From assembly GCA_947478455.1 (NCBI GenBank), contig CANJWR010000003.1, positions 1 through 64,000 of the forward strand: a stretch of DNA of 64,000 nt. The letters are read 5' to 3'. The position numbers were made by a program, and so were the translations under genes. Origin of the DNA: Beijerinckiaceae bacterium (GTDB taxonomy: Bacteria > Pseudomonadota > Alphaproteobacteria > Rhizobiales > Beijerinckiaceae). Each line of letters begins with the position of its first letter. The stretch's first letter is position 1. Below, in pieces: positions 36,039 through 43,762 of the stretch. A model generated the notes under the pieces. That model was not told the origin of the DNA. It did not search any database and saw only the letters and a list, made by a program, of their open reading frames with translations.

Positions 36039-36057
36039 TTTGATGGAGAACATCAAA
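36039..36057 (+). promoter_or_regulatory. Inverted repeat upstream of the DUF2336 gene
   Basis: TTTGATG at 36039-36045 and CATCAAA at 36051-36057 form a perfect 7-bp inverted repeat with a 5-base spacer. It ends 16 bases before the ATG at 36074. The arms resemble FNR half-sites, but the spacing is wrong for FNR (7 rather than 4 bases between TTGAT and ATCAA). It could be an operator or a leader hairpin. Confidence 0.35.
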
Positions 36058-36073
36058 ATGAATTCAGGTTGTC

Positions 36074-37222
36074 ATGCCGGTCACACAGTCTTCGCCGCCC
36101 GTAGCACCAGCATATGACGAGAAAAATGCACGCCCGGATGTGTCGACGCGCACGGCCCTGATCCGCGTGCTGACAGATCTGTTCGCAGTGCGGGCGCATC
36201 ATACGGATGAAGAAATCCGCCACTATCAGGAAATCGTGCTGCGCATGCTGCCGGATGCAGACAGCGCTATCCTGCTCGATATTTCGCGCAAGCTAGCCGC
36301 TCATCCAAAGTCGCCGCTGCCTGTTCTTCAAGCCCTCATGGAGCGCGATCAGGATTGCGCCGCAGTCATTCTGGCGAAAAGCGCCGTACTGACAGAAGAC
36401 ATGCTAACCGCCGCAGCACAGTTCGGCGCGTCGGATCTAGCAGCGGCAGTCGCGCGCCGGCCCGATGTAGATAGCCGACTTGTCGAGATTCTCGTAACTC
36501 GCCACGAAGATGACGTCTGGCGTGCGCTGGCGTTCAATGATTCAGCCTCGCTCGATGTGCGGTCGCTTCGCGAAATGGCGCGGCGTGGACGCGAAGACCC
36601 TGTCATGGCGCGCGCGATCTGCACCAGAACAGATAATCCGGGTGTTCTGCTGCCGCTGTTCCTTCATGCTTCGAAAACGCAGCGCGCAACCGTCATTCTC
36701 GAAGCCGAACGCGACGAGATCGCCGCAGGCGGCAGACGCACGATCGATCCGGCGCAGCCGGACGTTTGCGAACAACTCGAAAAAGCTGCCCTGGCGCATA
36801 ACGATCAGGAATTTCGAGCGATCCTTGCGGTCGCCATTAAATGCGATGCAGCGCTCGCCAGCCAGATCGTCAGTGATGAGGAGGGCGAGCCACTCGCAAT
36901 TTCCCTGTCCGCGCTGGGCATGTCGCCAGAAGCGATCATGCGCGTCTTCCTGACGGGCGATGCAACAATCGCGCAGTCCTGCGACAAGATCGAAACACTC
37001 TACAGGCTTGTGTCGCAAATCTCGCTCGGCGCATCGCAACGCATATGCCGGGCGATGCTGGGCGCTCCTGTGGCCGCGCCTGCAGTATCGCGCGCGCACC
37101 GTCCGCTGATGGATCAGACAGCCACCCCGACCGCGAGCCGCCCCGCAACGCAAACGATAGCGCCCGCAGCTGCGCCGGCGCGCAAGCTGCCGTTGTTTCT
37201 GTTCAAACGTCGTTTGCGGTAA
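36074..37222 (+). CDS. DUF2336 domain protein
   Basis: The 382-aa soluble protein consists of helical repeats typical of DUF2336. LIRVLTDLFAVRAHHTDEEI begins the domain, followed by HEAT-like helices (MLPDADSAILLDISRKLAAH, LPVLQALMERDQDCAAVILA, AQFGASDLAAAVARRPDVDS). The Pro/Ala-rich C-terminal 60 residues are probably disordered and end with basic LFLFKRRLR. No enzyme motif was seen. DUF2336 proteins are alphaproteobacterial and uncharacterised as far as I know. It is a single gene, convergent with the DUF1491 gene. Confidence 0.85.
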   Translation: MPVTQSSPPVAPAYDEKNARPDVSTRTALIRVLTDLFAVRAHHTDEEIRHYQEIVLRMLPDADSAILLDISRKLAAHPKSPLPVLQALMERDQDCAAVILAKSAVLTEDMLTAAAQFGASDLAAAVARRPDVDSRLVEILVTRHEDDVWRALAFNDSASLDVRSLREMARRGREDPVMARAICTRTDNPGVLLPLFLHASKTQRATVILEAERDEIAAGGRRTIDPAQPDVCEQLEKAALAHNDQEFRAILAVAIKCDAALASQIVSDEEGEPLAISLSALGMSPEAIMRVFLTGDATIAQSCDKIETLYRLVSQISLGASQRICRAMLGAPVAAPAVSRAHRPLMDQTATPTASRPATQTIAPAAAPARKLPLFLFKRRLR

Positions 37223-37224
37223 AA

Positions 37225-37566
37225 TTATTCGGCGAGGTCGAGAAAGTTCCGGCCGCGCCGGTCTTCGACTTCGATGATCCACAGATCGGGATCGAAGGCG
37301 ATCTCTTTGCGCAGACGTTCCTCGGCGCTGGCGGGATCGATCCAGTCTTCGCGGTGGATCCGACGCCAGACGCGGTCTATGCCGCGCTCTGCAAGTTCCG
37401 TCTGCGGCGCAGGTCCGAAGACCGCCGTTTCGCCATCCAGCTTGTCGATCCTGACGAAAATGGCGCCTGCTTCTGCGGCGCCGCGACGACGCAGGACCGC
37501 ATAAGCGCCCTCGGTGCTGCAACGACGCAGATAGGCTGCGATCCAGATATCGGCTCGCAGCCTCAT
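37225..37566 (-). CDS. DUF1491 family protein
   Basis: The 113-aa protein matches DUF1491. MRLRADIWIAAYLRRCSTEG with AYAVLRRRGAAEAGAIFVRI is the diagnostic N-terminus, and the conserved middle is ERGIDRVWRRIHREDWIDPA, then EERLRKEIAFDPDLWIIEVE. The function is unknown. It is encoded directly after the peptidoglycan-binding protein gene, 5 bp apart, so the kinase, peptidoglycan-binding and DUF1491 genes are likely one operon. Confidence 0.92.
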   Translation of the reverse strand: MRLRADIWIAAYLRRCSTEGAYAVLRRRGAAEAGAIFVRIDKLDGETAVFGPAPQTELAERGIDRVWRRIHREDWIDPASAEERLRKEIAFDPDLWIIEVEDRRGRNFLDLAE

Positions 37567-37571
37567 GTGGC

Positions 37572-38210
37572 TCAGGGAATCGCGATACGCGACTGGGCCG
37601 ACAATTCGCGCACGGTCTTTGCGCCCAACGCGCCTGTGATCGGCAGATTGCGGTCGCGTTCGAACTTCTCGATAGCCTGACGGGTCGTCGCGCCAATTGC
37701 CCCATCCGCCTTCACGGCGAAACCGAGCTTGATCAGCGCGCGCTGGGCCGACTGAATCTTTGCCTTCTCGCCATCGTTCGACGCTGCTGCGGGCGAACCG
37801 CTGCGGAGCAGCGCCGCAATCGGATCGCGCACCTGCTTCGAATCGTTGGCGTCGACAGCCGGAGCCGAGCGGGCGGCGGCGGGGAGAATGTTCTGCGGCG
37901 CTGCGGGCGCAGCCTGCTGAACCGTTTCGACAGGACGCGGAGCCGGAACCGGCACGGCCGCGACAGTAGCAGGCGCAGGCTTTTTGATTTCGCCCGTATT
38001 CATCAGTGGCGCCGGATGACGCGCAGTCTGGAAGAACAGGGCATTGATGGCGATGCCGACCAGAACAGCCGAGAAGGCAGCTCCGAGAACTGTACGCGCG
38101 GGCCGACGCCCCAGAACGCGCAGCCAGGAAAGTCGGCTGACAAGGCCCTTTTTGCTGCGACGCGAGGCCGGAGCCTTCGGGGAAGCTTTGCGGGAGACGA
38201 CGAAATCCAT
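37572..38210 (-). CDS. Membrane-anchored peptidoglycan-binding domain protein
   Basis: The product has 212 aa from the ATG at 38210; a TTG at 38237 would add nine residues. A basic N-terminus of about 40 residues precedes one membrane helix (TVLGAAFSAVLVGIAINALF, about 40-59). A Pro/Ala-rich periplasmic linker (PATVAAVPVPAPRPVE) follows, then a C-terminal PG_binding_1 domain: AQRALIKLGFAVKADGAIGA, TTRQAIEKFERDRNLPITGA, KTVRELSAQSRI. It probably anchors to or senses the wall. It follows the DivJ/PleC-like kinase gene by 19 bp, so a wall-sensing accessory of that kinase is a reasonable guess. Confidence 0.88.
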   Translation of the reverse strand: MDFVVSRKASPKAPASRRSKKGLVSRLSWLRVLGRRPARTVLGAAFSAVLVGIAINALFFQTARHPAPLMNTGEIKKPAPATVAAVPVPAPRPVETVQQAAPAAPQNILPAAARSAPAVDANDSKQVRDPIAALLRSGSPAAASNDGEKAKIQSAQRALIKLGFAVKADGAIGATTRQAIEKFERDRNLPITGALGAKTVRELSAQSRIAIP

Positions 38211-38229
38211 GTCGTTACGGGCGAGAGCT

Positions 38230-40047
38230 TCACGCAATTTTCTTCACCATTGGCTGGAGGGAGGGTTCATCGCCTGTCGCTGGACGACGCGGCAGGGCTT
38301 CGATTTTGGCGACGTTCGGTTTGGCGGGCGTGCGGCGGCAATCGAGCGGCAGGCGAACGATGACGTTCGTGCCTTCGCCAAGCGCACTTTCCATCGTGAT
38401 CGATCCGCCATGCAGACCAACGAGACCACGGACGACCGAGAGGCCGAGACCGGTGCCTTCATAAGGTCGGTCGTAGGAACCGCGCGCCTGAAAGAAAGGC
38501 TCGCCGATGCGCTGCAGGTCGCGCGGCTGGATGCCGATGCCGGTGTCCTCCACCGAGAACATCATCGAATTACCCTCGTGGCGCACACGAATGCGCACAG
38601 TGCCGTAGCTGGGCGTGAACTTCACGGCGTTCGACAGAAGGTTGATCAACACCTGCTTGCAGGCGCGTTTGTCGGCGACCAGTTCGTCCAGATCGGCCGG
38701 CACGTCGCGGACGATCGTCACCGATTGCGCCTCAGCCTTCAGTCGCAGCATATCGCAGCACTGGTCGATGAGCGGCGCAACCTCGAAGGCTTCCGGCACG
38801 ATCTCGAAACGGCCGGCCTCGATCTTCGACATGTCGAGAATGGAATTCACCACCGACAGAAGATGATGGCCGGAGCTGTTGATGATGTCGGCATATTCCT
38901 TCCGTTTGGCGGAATCGCGCGGCACCAGATCCTCGTTTCCAAGCATTTCGGAAAAGCCGATGATGGCGTTGAGCGGCGTGCGAAGTTCGTGGCTCACATT
39001 AGCCAGGAAGCGATCCTTCCAGAGGCTCGCCTCTTCGGCTTCAATGCGGGCGGATTCAAGCTGGGCCTCGTGCTGCTTGGTGCGCGACACATCGCGGACG
39101 ACCGCGATCACGGCCGCGCCGTCGGTCTGATTATGATCGGCGCTGTCGACCAGCACGCGGCGGGCCCGCAGTTCAACCCACACGAAAACCGGTTCGTCGA
39201 ACGAACCATGCGGGCTGGCGACGGAAGACTTGCGCAGGCGTAGATCGACGCTGACGGGCGCATCGCCGTCAGAAGCGTCCGAAATCGCCTTCAGGAACGC
39301 GGGGCGGTCGCCCACATGAATGCGCTCGAACAGGCCACGGCCCATAAGTTCGCGCTGCGGCAGGCCGAACAGCTTTTCGCTCTCGCGGCTGGCGTAAAGC
39401 ACCGAGCCGCCGCGCTCGTGCCGCAAAACAAGATCGCCGAGAACGCCGGAGAGGGAATCGAAATTCGCGGCGCCGATGCGCGCGACACGGCCGCGGGCGT
39501 CGTGAAGGCGCAGTGCCGCAAGAGCCAAAATGACCAACACTGCCATGGCGGGCGCGGCCAGCAACGGTTCGGCAAGACCGGGCGCATGGGCAGATACAGG
39601 AATCAGGCCGGCAGAATGCATGGCCCCGATAGCGACCAAACCCGCAATAGCTGCGAGACCGGTTACCACCACGAGCGGAATGGAATAGGCGAACACGGCT
39701 TCGATCGGCGCCAGCAGAAGCCACGCATAGGCAGCCGGAAGACCCGCGCCGCCGCGAGAAGCCACGGCAAGCGCCATGGCGACGAGCGCGAAACAGCAGA
39801 TCGCATGAGCCTCGACAAGACGGCCGGTGCGGCTCACAAAAATAACAGCAAGAACCGGCGCCAGAAGACCCGAGTAGATCGCCATATGGCCGAAGGTCGG
39901 CACGCCGAAGATTGCTAGATCGAGGGGCAACAATGCGAGACCGATGCCTGCCAAAGCCAGATGCGCGGCGATGAAGGTCTGATGGCGCATGCGATCAACC
40001 ACGTCGGTTCGCGCACTCACGTGCACCAACGTTGAAACCCGATCCAT
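38230..40047 (-). CDS. PAS-domain sensor histidine kinase, DivJ/PleC-like
   Basis: The kinase has 605 aa from the ATG at 40047; a TTG at 40119 extends it by 24 residues. Six or so membrane helices (about 21-181) without a large periplasmic loop are followed by a PAS domain (about 195-325, with YASRESEKLFGLPQRELMG). The H-box FLANVSHELRTPLNAIIGFS contains His353, and an HATPase domain has GTGLGLSVV. The H-box matches the DivJ/PleC/PdhS group that controls DivK and thus CtrA in alphaproteobacteria. No DivK is nearby, so the assignment to a named kinase stays open. It is the first gene of an operon with a peptidoglycan-binding protein and DUF1491. Confidence 0.85.
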   Translation of the reverse strand: MDRVSTLVHVSARTDVVDRMRHQTFIAAHLALAGIGLALLPLDLAIFGVPTFGHMAIYSGLLAPVLAVIFVSRTGRLVEAHAICCFALVAMALAVASRGGAGLPAAYAWLLLAPIEAVFAYSIPLVVVTGLAAIAGLVAIGAMHSAGLIPVSAHAPGLAEPLLAAPAMAVLVILALAALRLHDARGRVARIGAANFDSLSGVLGDLVLRHERGGSVLYASRESEKLFGLPQRELMGRGLFERIHVGDRPAFLKAISDASDGDAPVSVDLRLRKSSVASPHGSFDEPVFVWVELRARRVLVDSADHNQTDGAAVIAVVRDVSRTKQHEAQLESARIEAEEASLWKDRFLANVSHELRTPLNAIIGFSEMLGNEDLVPRDSAKRKEYADIINSSGHHLLSVVNSILDMSKIEAGRFEIVPEAFEVAPLIDQCCDMLRLKAEAQSVTIVRDVPADLDELVADKRACKQVLINLLSNAVKFTPSYGTVRIRVRHEGNSMMFSVEDTGIGIQPRDLQRIGEPFFQARGSYDRPYEGTGLGLSVVRGLVGLHGGSITMESALGEGTNVIVRLPLDCRRTPAKPNVAKIEALPRRPATGDEPSLQPMVKKIA

Positions 40048-40388
40048 CAAACTCGCCAAACCGGCCACGCTACGCTCACTCTGGTAACGCGCTGGCGCCT
40101 GTCCACCGCGTGAAACCAAATTCGCAGGACGCTCTTAAGTGAACCCTAAGCGAACGGGTCGGGAGCCGATATTTTGTCCCGAAACGTCACAAACAGCCTT
40201 CGATCGACGCAAAACCCTGCCCTATGGTTTAGGATATGTTTCCAATCCGGCCCGTTTCGGGGCCCGTATGGTGAAGACCGGGTTTACGTCAGCCGTCGAA
40301 TGCGACTCATTTCTTTGACCTGCATTTGAAACAAGACGCGTAGACTTTTGAATGTCGGCCAATTCAAGGCTGATGCTTCGGGGCGGTC

Positions 40389-40808
40389 ATGTTTTTCGTT
40401 ATCCGCAGTGTTTTCTGGCTCGGAATGGTGTTCTCGGCGATGGACTGGCCGGGCAACGGCCAGTTGGGCACTGACGTTCGCGAGGCCGCGACACCGATCG
40501 CCGACAAGGCCGCAGCCGCTGCTGCGGCGCAAATACAGAAGACCTGCACTCATGCGATCCGCGATTGCATCGAGGGCGCGGCGCGAATCAATCGGCTCGC
40601 GGGCGATCTGTCGGACCAGCAGAGAGCGATCACGCAGACAGCCGCAAACAAGTCGCCGCCCATGTCCATAGACACATTGCTGGCCGCTGATCTCGAAGCC
40701 GAGTGGAGCCCACCGGCAAAGCCGGTGAAAAGCGCCAAATTGCAACCGGACGGCAAAGCTGCGCCGGGCGCCCGGACCAATGCGGCGGCAAAAGCGTCCG
40801 CAAAATAG
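40389..40808 (+). CDS. DUF5330-like small exported protein
   Basis: The 139-aa protein starts with a hydrophobic signal or anchor (MFFVIRSVFWLGMVFSAM). Its middle contains Ala-rich helix and two cysteines (QKTCTHAIRDCIEGA). The tail is polar, Lys/Ala-rich and probably disordered. It resembles DUF5330, small proteins often encoded just upstream of sufE in Rhizobiales. Function unknown. sufE follows by 70 bp on the same strand. Confidence 0.75.
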   Translation: MFFVIRSVFWLGMVFSAMDWPGNGQLGTDVREAATPIADKAAAAAAAQIQKTCTHAIRDCIEGAARINRLAGDLSDQQRAITQTAANKSPPMSIDTLLAADLEAEWSPPAKPVKSAKLQPDGKAAPGARTNAAAKASAK

Positions 40809-40878
40809 TCGCGGGCCGGATTTTCAACTGGCGCAGAGAGGCCGCTTGCCCATATAGAGGCTCGAAAGTGGACCCCTT

Positions 40879-41313
40879 ATGCCCCTGCCGAATATCGACG
40901 AGATCATCGAAAACTTCAGCCTGATCGACGATTGGGAGGAGCGCTATCGCTATGTGATCGAGCTTGGGCGAACGCTCGATCCCCTGCCTGAAGATGCCCG
41001 CAACGAGACCAACAAGGTGCGCGGCTGCGCCAGTCAGGTCTGGCTGGAGACCAGTATATCCCGCAATGTCTCTGGCCAGCCGGTGCTGGAGTTTCGCGGC
41101 GACAGCGACGCCCATATCGTGCGCGGCCTGGTGCTGATCGTTCTGGCTTTTTATTCCGGCCGCACCGCAGACGAAATTCTGGCCAGCGACGTGCTGGAAC
41201 TGTTCGGCACACTGGGTCTGACCGCGCACCTGACCCCGCAACGATCAAACGGCGTCCGCTCGATGGTGGAGCGGATCCGCCGCGACGCCGGTGCCGCACT
41301 TCAGACTGCCTGA
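40879..41313 (+). CDS. sufE: Cysteine desulfuration protein SufE
   Basis: SufE takes persulfide sulfur from SufS and passes it to the Fe-S scaffold. The 144-aa protein shows IIENFSLIDDWEERYRYVIE, LDPLPEDARNETNKVRGCAS with acceptor Cys50, and GLVLIVLAFYSGRTADEIL. Length and motif agree fully. Here sufE stands apart from the suf operon, as is common in Rhizobiales. It is convergent with the DUF6456 gene, with two bases between them. Confidence 0.96.
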   Translation: MPLPNIDEIIENFSLIDDWEERYRYVIELGRTLDPLPEDARNETNKVRGCASQVWLETSISRNVSGQPVLEFRGDSDAHIVRGLVLIVLAFYSGRTADEILASDVLELFGTLGLTAHLTPQRSNGVRSMVERIRRDAGAALQTA

Positions 41314-41315
41314 AC

Positions 41316-42212
41316 TCAGACTTGTCCGTTCTGATCTGCGGGCTGCACGGGAGTTCCAATATTTGGCCGATAGTCGGCAGAGCCCCAATGACGCAATGAG
41401 GCCGGTCGAACCGATTGCTGTGGCGATACATAGCCGTAGTGGCGGGCCAGTTTCGCCAGCGCCATCCCGAGTACGACCTTCGCCGAGCGCGCCGGCCAGT
41501 TGTGATCGGCCTCAATAGCCTCGAGACCTTTCAGAAATCCGCAAACATCGATCAGAATGCCGCTGAATTCTGGCCCGACCGCCACGAGCGCCCGGTCGAC
41601 CCGCTGACGCGCTGCAATCACCAGATCCGAATAGGTCATGCCGATATTGGCACCGGTCGAGGAGACCACCGACCAGTTGGCGGTGACCGAAGGCATGATC
41701 TGCCCCGCGGTGAGATCGCGCCTAAACCGCTCTCCGGCTTCCAGCAGAAAAGGCTCGACCAGAGCCTTGCCGCCCCTGCCCTTGCGGGACGCCAGCCAGG
41801 CAAGCGGGCTCTCCTGAACATTGACCGCGACCTCGACCGACAGGCCCTCATGGGCGACGCGGCGGCGCTCGATGAGAGATTGCTGCACACGAAAGGCCTC
41901 TTCCGATGTCCCAACTGAAGCTCGCCGCAGTTTCGCGCGGCCTGCGTCGGTGATGTGCAACCGAGGGCGCGAGCCGGACCGGTCCCAGACAGCGAGGCCC
42001 GCCGAAGCGAGCGCTTCGCCTGCTATGTCGGGCGCTGACGCGATGCGCACAGAAACGCCGTTTCGCGAGCCCGTCACCACCAGTGCGGAAGCCGATGGAC
42101 CATCGGACATCCACGCATAGGCGGCAGGCGTCGCCAAAGCTTCCAGCAGGCGATGCGCGGTCTCATCGAGATGGTCGGAAGCGACATCCGGGGGAGTTTT
42201 CCGCCCCTTCAT
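41316..42212 (-). CDS. DUF6456 domain DNA-binding-like protein
   Basis: The 298-aa protein belongs, by recollection of the family, to DUF6456. An N-terminal winged-helix-like part ends with GRPRLHITDAGRAKLRRA-type text (RPRLHITDAGRAKLRRASVG). A C-terminal helical domain has ESPLAWLASRKGRGGKALVE, PFLLEAGERFRRDLTAGQIM, YSDLVIAARQRVDRALVAVG and VLGMALAKLARHYG. The ATG overlaps the upstream DnaA-like gene by 4 bp (ATGA), so the two are coupled. A role in DNA binding or cell-cycle transcription is inferred only. Confidence 0.85.
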   Translation of the reverse strand: MKGRKTPPDVASDHLDETAHRLLEALATPAAYAWMSDGPSASALVVTGSRNGVSVRIASAPDIAGEALASAGLAVWDRSGSRPRLHITDAGRAKLRRASVGTSEEAFRVQQSLIERRRVAHEGLSVEVAVNVQESPLAWLASRKGRGGKALVEPFLLEAGERFRRDLTAGQIMPSVTANWSVVSSTGANIGMTYSDLVIAARQRVDRALVAVGPEFSGILIDVCGFLKGLEAIEADHNWPARSAKVVLGMALAKLARHYGYVSPQQSVRPASLRHWGSADYRPNIGTPVQPADQNGQV

Positions 42213-42601
42213 TGCGCCCGCTCCTGAATGGCGTCAGGGATGAACGCGTCGAGATAGCCGCGCAGGACGCCCTCCAGCAGATCGAGCGCCCGGTCGAAGT
42301 TCGCGTCATCGCGGCGATCCTCAATGCACGAGCAGGCATGGCGCACAGTCGTCCTGTGACGCCCGAAGCCGGCGACCACCTGATCCATAGCCTCCCCACA
42401 ACCGACATGGGCGAGATAGATCGCCACTTGCCGGGCGTGTGCCACACGGGCGCGGCGGCGACTGACCGAGCGGATTTCACCAAGCCGCACGCGATAGATA
42501 TTGGCCGCGAGCGACGCCGTGACAGTCGAGCAGAACGGCCATGGGGCGGGCCTTGGGCCGAAAGGACCAAACTCATTCAATGGATGACGCAACATAAACA
42601 T
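42209..42601 (-). CDS. Stand-alone DnaA domain IV-like helix-turn-helix protein
   Basis: The 130-aa protein contains a C-terminal DnaA DNA-binding domain without the AAA+ part. RVAHARQVAIYLAHVGCGEA and FGRHRTTVRHACSCIEDRR parallel the RQ(I/V)AMYLAR and GGRDHTTV(L/M)HA motifs that contact DnaA boxes. The start ATG at 42601 follows a perfect AAGGAGG site at 5 bases spacing. It is coupled to the DUF6456 gene. The protein could read DnaA boxes or other sites as a transcription factor; it cannot initiate replication alone. Confidence 0.83.
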   Translation of the reverse strand: MFMLRHPLNEFGPFGPRPAPWPFCSTVTASLAANIYRVRLGEIRSVSRRRARVAHARQVAIYLAHVGCGEAMDQVVAGFGRHRTTVRHACSCIEDRRDDANFDRALDLLEGVLRGYLDAFIPDAIQERAQ

Positions 42602-42876
42602 GGAACCTCCTTGGAACGGAGCGATCCTGTCATAGGATTATTTTCTTTTCAATAGGTATTTATATCCAGAATATTCATCTCGTGCCGGGAACCGCCCTTT
42701 CGAATGCCGCAGCAATGGAGACGCCTATCTTTTATGTAGCTGAATTTATTTCTATTATTACAGACACTGGAGCCGATGCTGCAACATGACCGCACCCCAG
42801 CACTTTTTCCTACATCGCAGATCATCGCCAAGGATAAGATCCGGGAGGACCGACCATTCCAACGCGCCTCCCACAG
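42602..42876. other. Intergenic stretch, AT-rich, no gene recognised
   Basis: This non-coding stretch lies between the DnaA-like gene and the mucR terminator. It is AT-rich at about 42640-42780. Reading frames of 24 codons (plus) and 60 codons (minus) exist but lack a ribosome site or family character. It should hold the promoter of the DnaA-like/DUF6456 operon; no specific element is assigned. Confidence 0.5.
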
Positions 42877-42908
42877 AAAAAGGCGCTAACCAATGGTCAG
42901 CGCCTTTT
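42877..42908 (-). terminator. Intrinsic terminator of mucR
   Basis: AAAGGCGCT and AGCGCCTTT flank an 11-base loop. On the minus strand the stem is followed by a T-run. It lies 30 bases after the mucR stop, so it most likely ends the mucR transcript. Confidence 0.75.
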
Positions 42909-42937
42909 GGACGAAATCTAATTTTCAGCGCGCTGCT

Positions 42938-43351
42938 TTAGCGGCGACGACGACGCTGCTGACCGAGACCCATTTGCTTGGCGAGTTGAGAACGGGCCTT
43001 GGCGTAGTCGGGCGCAACCATCGGATAGTCCGGCGGCAGACCCCACTTCTCGCGATATTCTTCAGGCGACATGTTGTACTGCGTACGTAGATGGCGCTTC
43101 AGCGATTTGAACTTCTTTCCATCTTCGAGGCAGATGATGTAACCGCTCGTGATGGATTTTTTCGGCGCAATTGCCGGCTTGGGCGCTTCCAGCGAAACGG
43201 GAGCTGCAATGCCGCCCGCCACGCGGACAAGCGCCGCATAGACTTCGTTTATCAGACCGGGAAGCTCCGGAGCAGGAACTGAATTGTTGCTCACATAAGC
43301 AGAAACAATATCCGCCGCGAGCTCGATATAATTGCCGTTTACGTCACTCAT
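42938..43351 (-). CDS. mucR: MucR/Ros-family transcriptional regulator
   Basis: MucR proteins are global H-NS-like regulators of exopolysaccharide, motility and cell-cycle genes. The product has 137 aa from the ATG at 43351; the frame extending to 43561 has no family character. The N-terminal helical oligomerisation region (ELAADIVSAYVSNNSVPAPE, LINEVYAALVRVAG) is followed by ICLEDGKKFKSLKRHLRTQY and NMSPEEYREKWGLPPDYPMV, the MucR zinc-finger-like domain. Relative to Ros, the second Cys is Asp and the last His positions are Gln-Tyr, so zinc binding is weakened or absent. The Arg-rich end (QQRRRRR) is typical. The AT-rich upstream region fits MucR binding and autoregulation. Confidence 0.94.
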   Translation of the reverse strand: MSDVNGNYIELAADIVSAYVSNNSVPAPELPGLINEVYAALVRVAGGIAAPVSLEAPKPAIAPKKSITSGYIICLEDGKKFKSLKRHLRTQYNMSPEEYREKWGLPPDYPMVAPDYAKARSQLAKQMGLGQQRRRRR

Positions 43352-43762
43352 GTGCGATCTCTCTAGTATTCTGTCTTTGTTTTTGGCGCATAAAGGCCGA
43401 TGCAATTCACCGTCTTCCCTGCCGGCGAATCCCGCGACGACAGCAAAATCACAGCCTTCTGATGAAAGTAAAGCAAAAATCAGAAAAACAACCCGCAATG
43501 CTAGGTATTTTGCTTGTTTGCGCAAGGAAAATGGCATGAATAAGGCCAGAAGCATCCGCAATTTGAATGAATTATCGTTTTTTGAAATACGATTTCAAAA
43601 AACAAGCTCGATTAAGCTATCCAATACATCGGACGGAAATATCTTCTTTTGACATCGAGCGCCGGAACAATAGCCGGCCCGAATGGTCGAGACGCAGGTG
43701 CGGCGTCTATCGTTCGTTGCGCGACGCAGCTATCGTGACGGCTTGATCAGGATGGATGCGCA
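43352..43762. promoter_or_regulatory. Divergent regulatory region of mucR and oligopeptidase B
   Basis: This 411-bp region between two divergent genes has no supported coding frame. The part at about 43540-43650 is unusually AT-rich for this genome and contains a perfect palindrome (listed separately). AT-rich DNA upstream of mucR is the expected kind of target for MucR itself. Exact promoters were not identified. Confidence 0.5.
43577..43603. promoter_or_regulatory. 27-bp perfect inverted repeat in the mucR/ptrB spacer
   Basis: GTTTTTTGAAAT and ATTTCAAAAAAC form 12-bp perfect arms around ACG. No T-run distinct from the arms follows, and it lies 225 bp upstream of the mucR start and 160 bp upstream of the peptidase start. 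An operator for a dimeric regulator is the simplest reading. A bidirectional terminator is less likely as no gene ends here. Confidence 0.5.

Noticed and set aside
36542-37705. 387-codon minus-strand frame
   Set aside because: It spans DUF2336 (antisense) and DUF1491 in another frame, and reads as Arg/Ser-rich noise.
38044-39243. 399-codon plus-strand frame
   Set aside because: Antisense to the histidine kinase and peptidoglycan-binding genes; composition is that of a mirrored frame.
40249-40265. GGCCC/GGGCC hairpin in the spacer before the DUF5330-like gene
   Set aside because: Short GC stem with no T-run and no gene end nearby; expected by chance in GC-rich DNA.
42716-42790. 24-codon plus-strand frame in the same gap
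   Set aside because: Too short, no ribosome site and no context to support translation.
42649-42831. 60-codon minus-strand frame in the gap before mucR
   Set aside because: No ribosome site, no recognisable family and odd Cys/Arg content.
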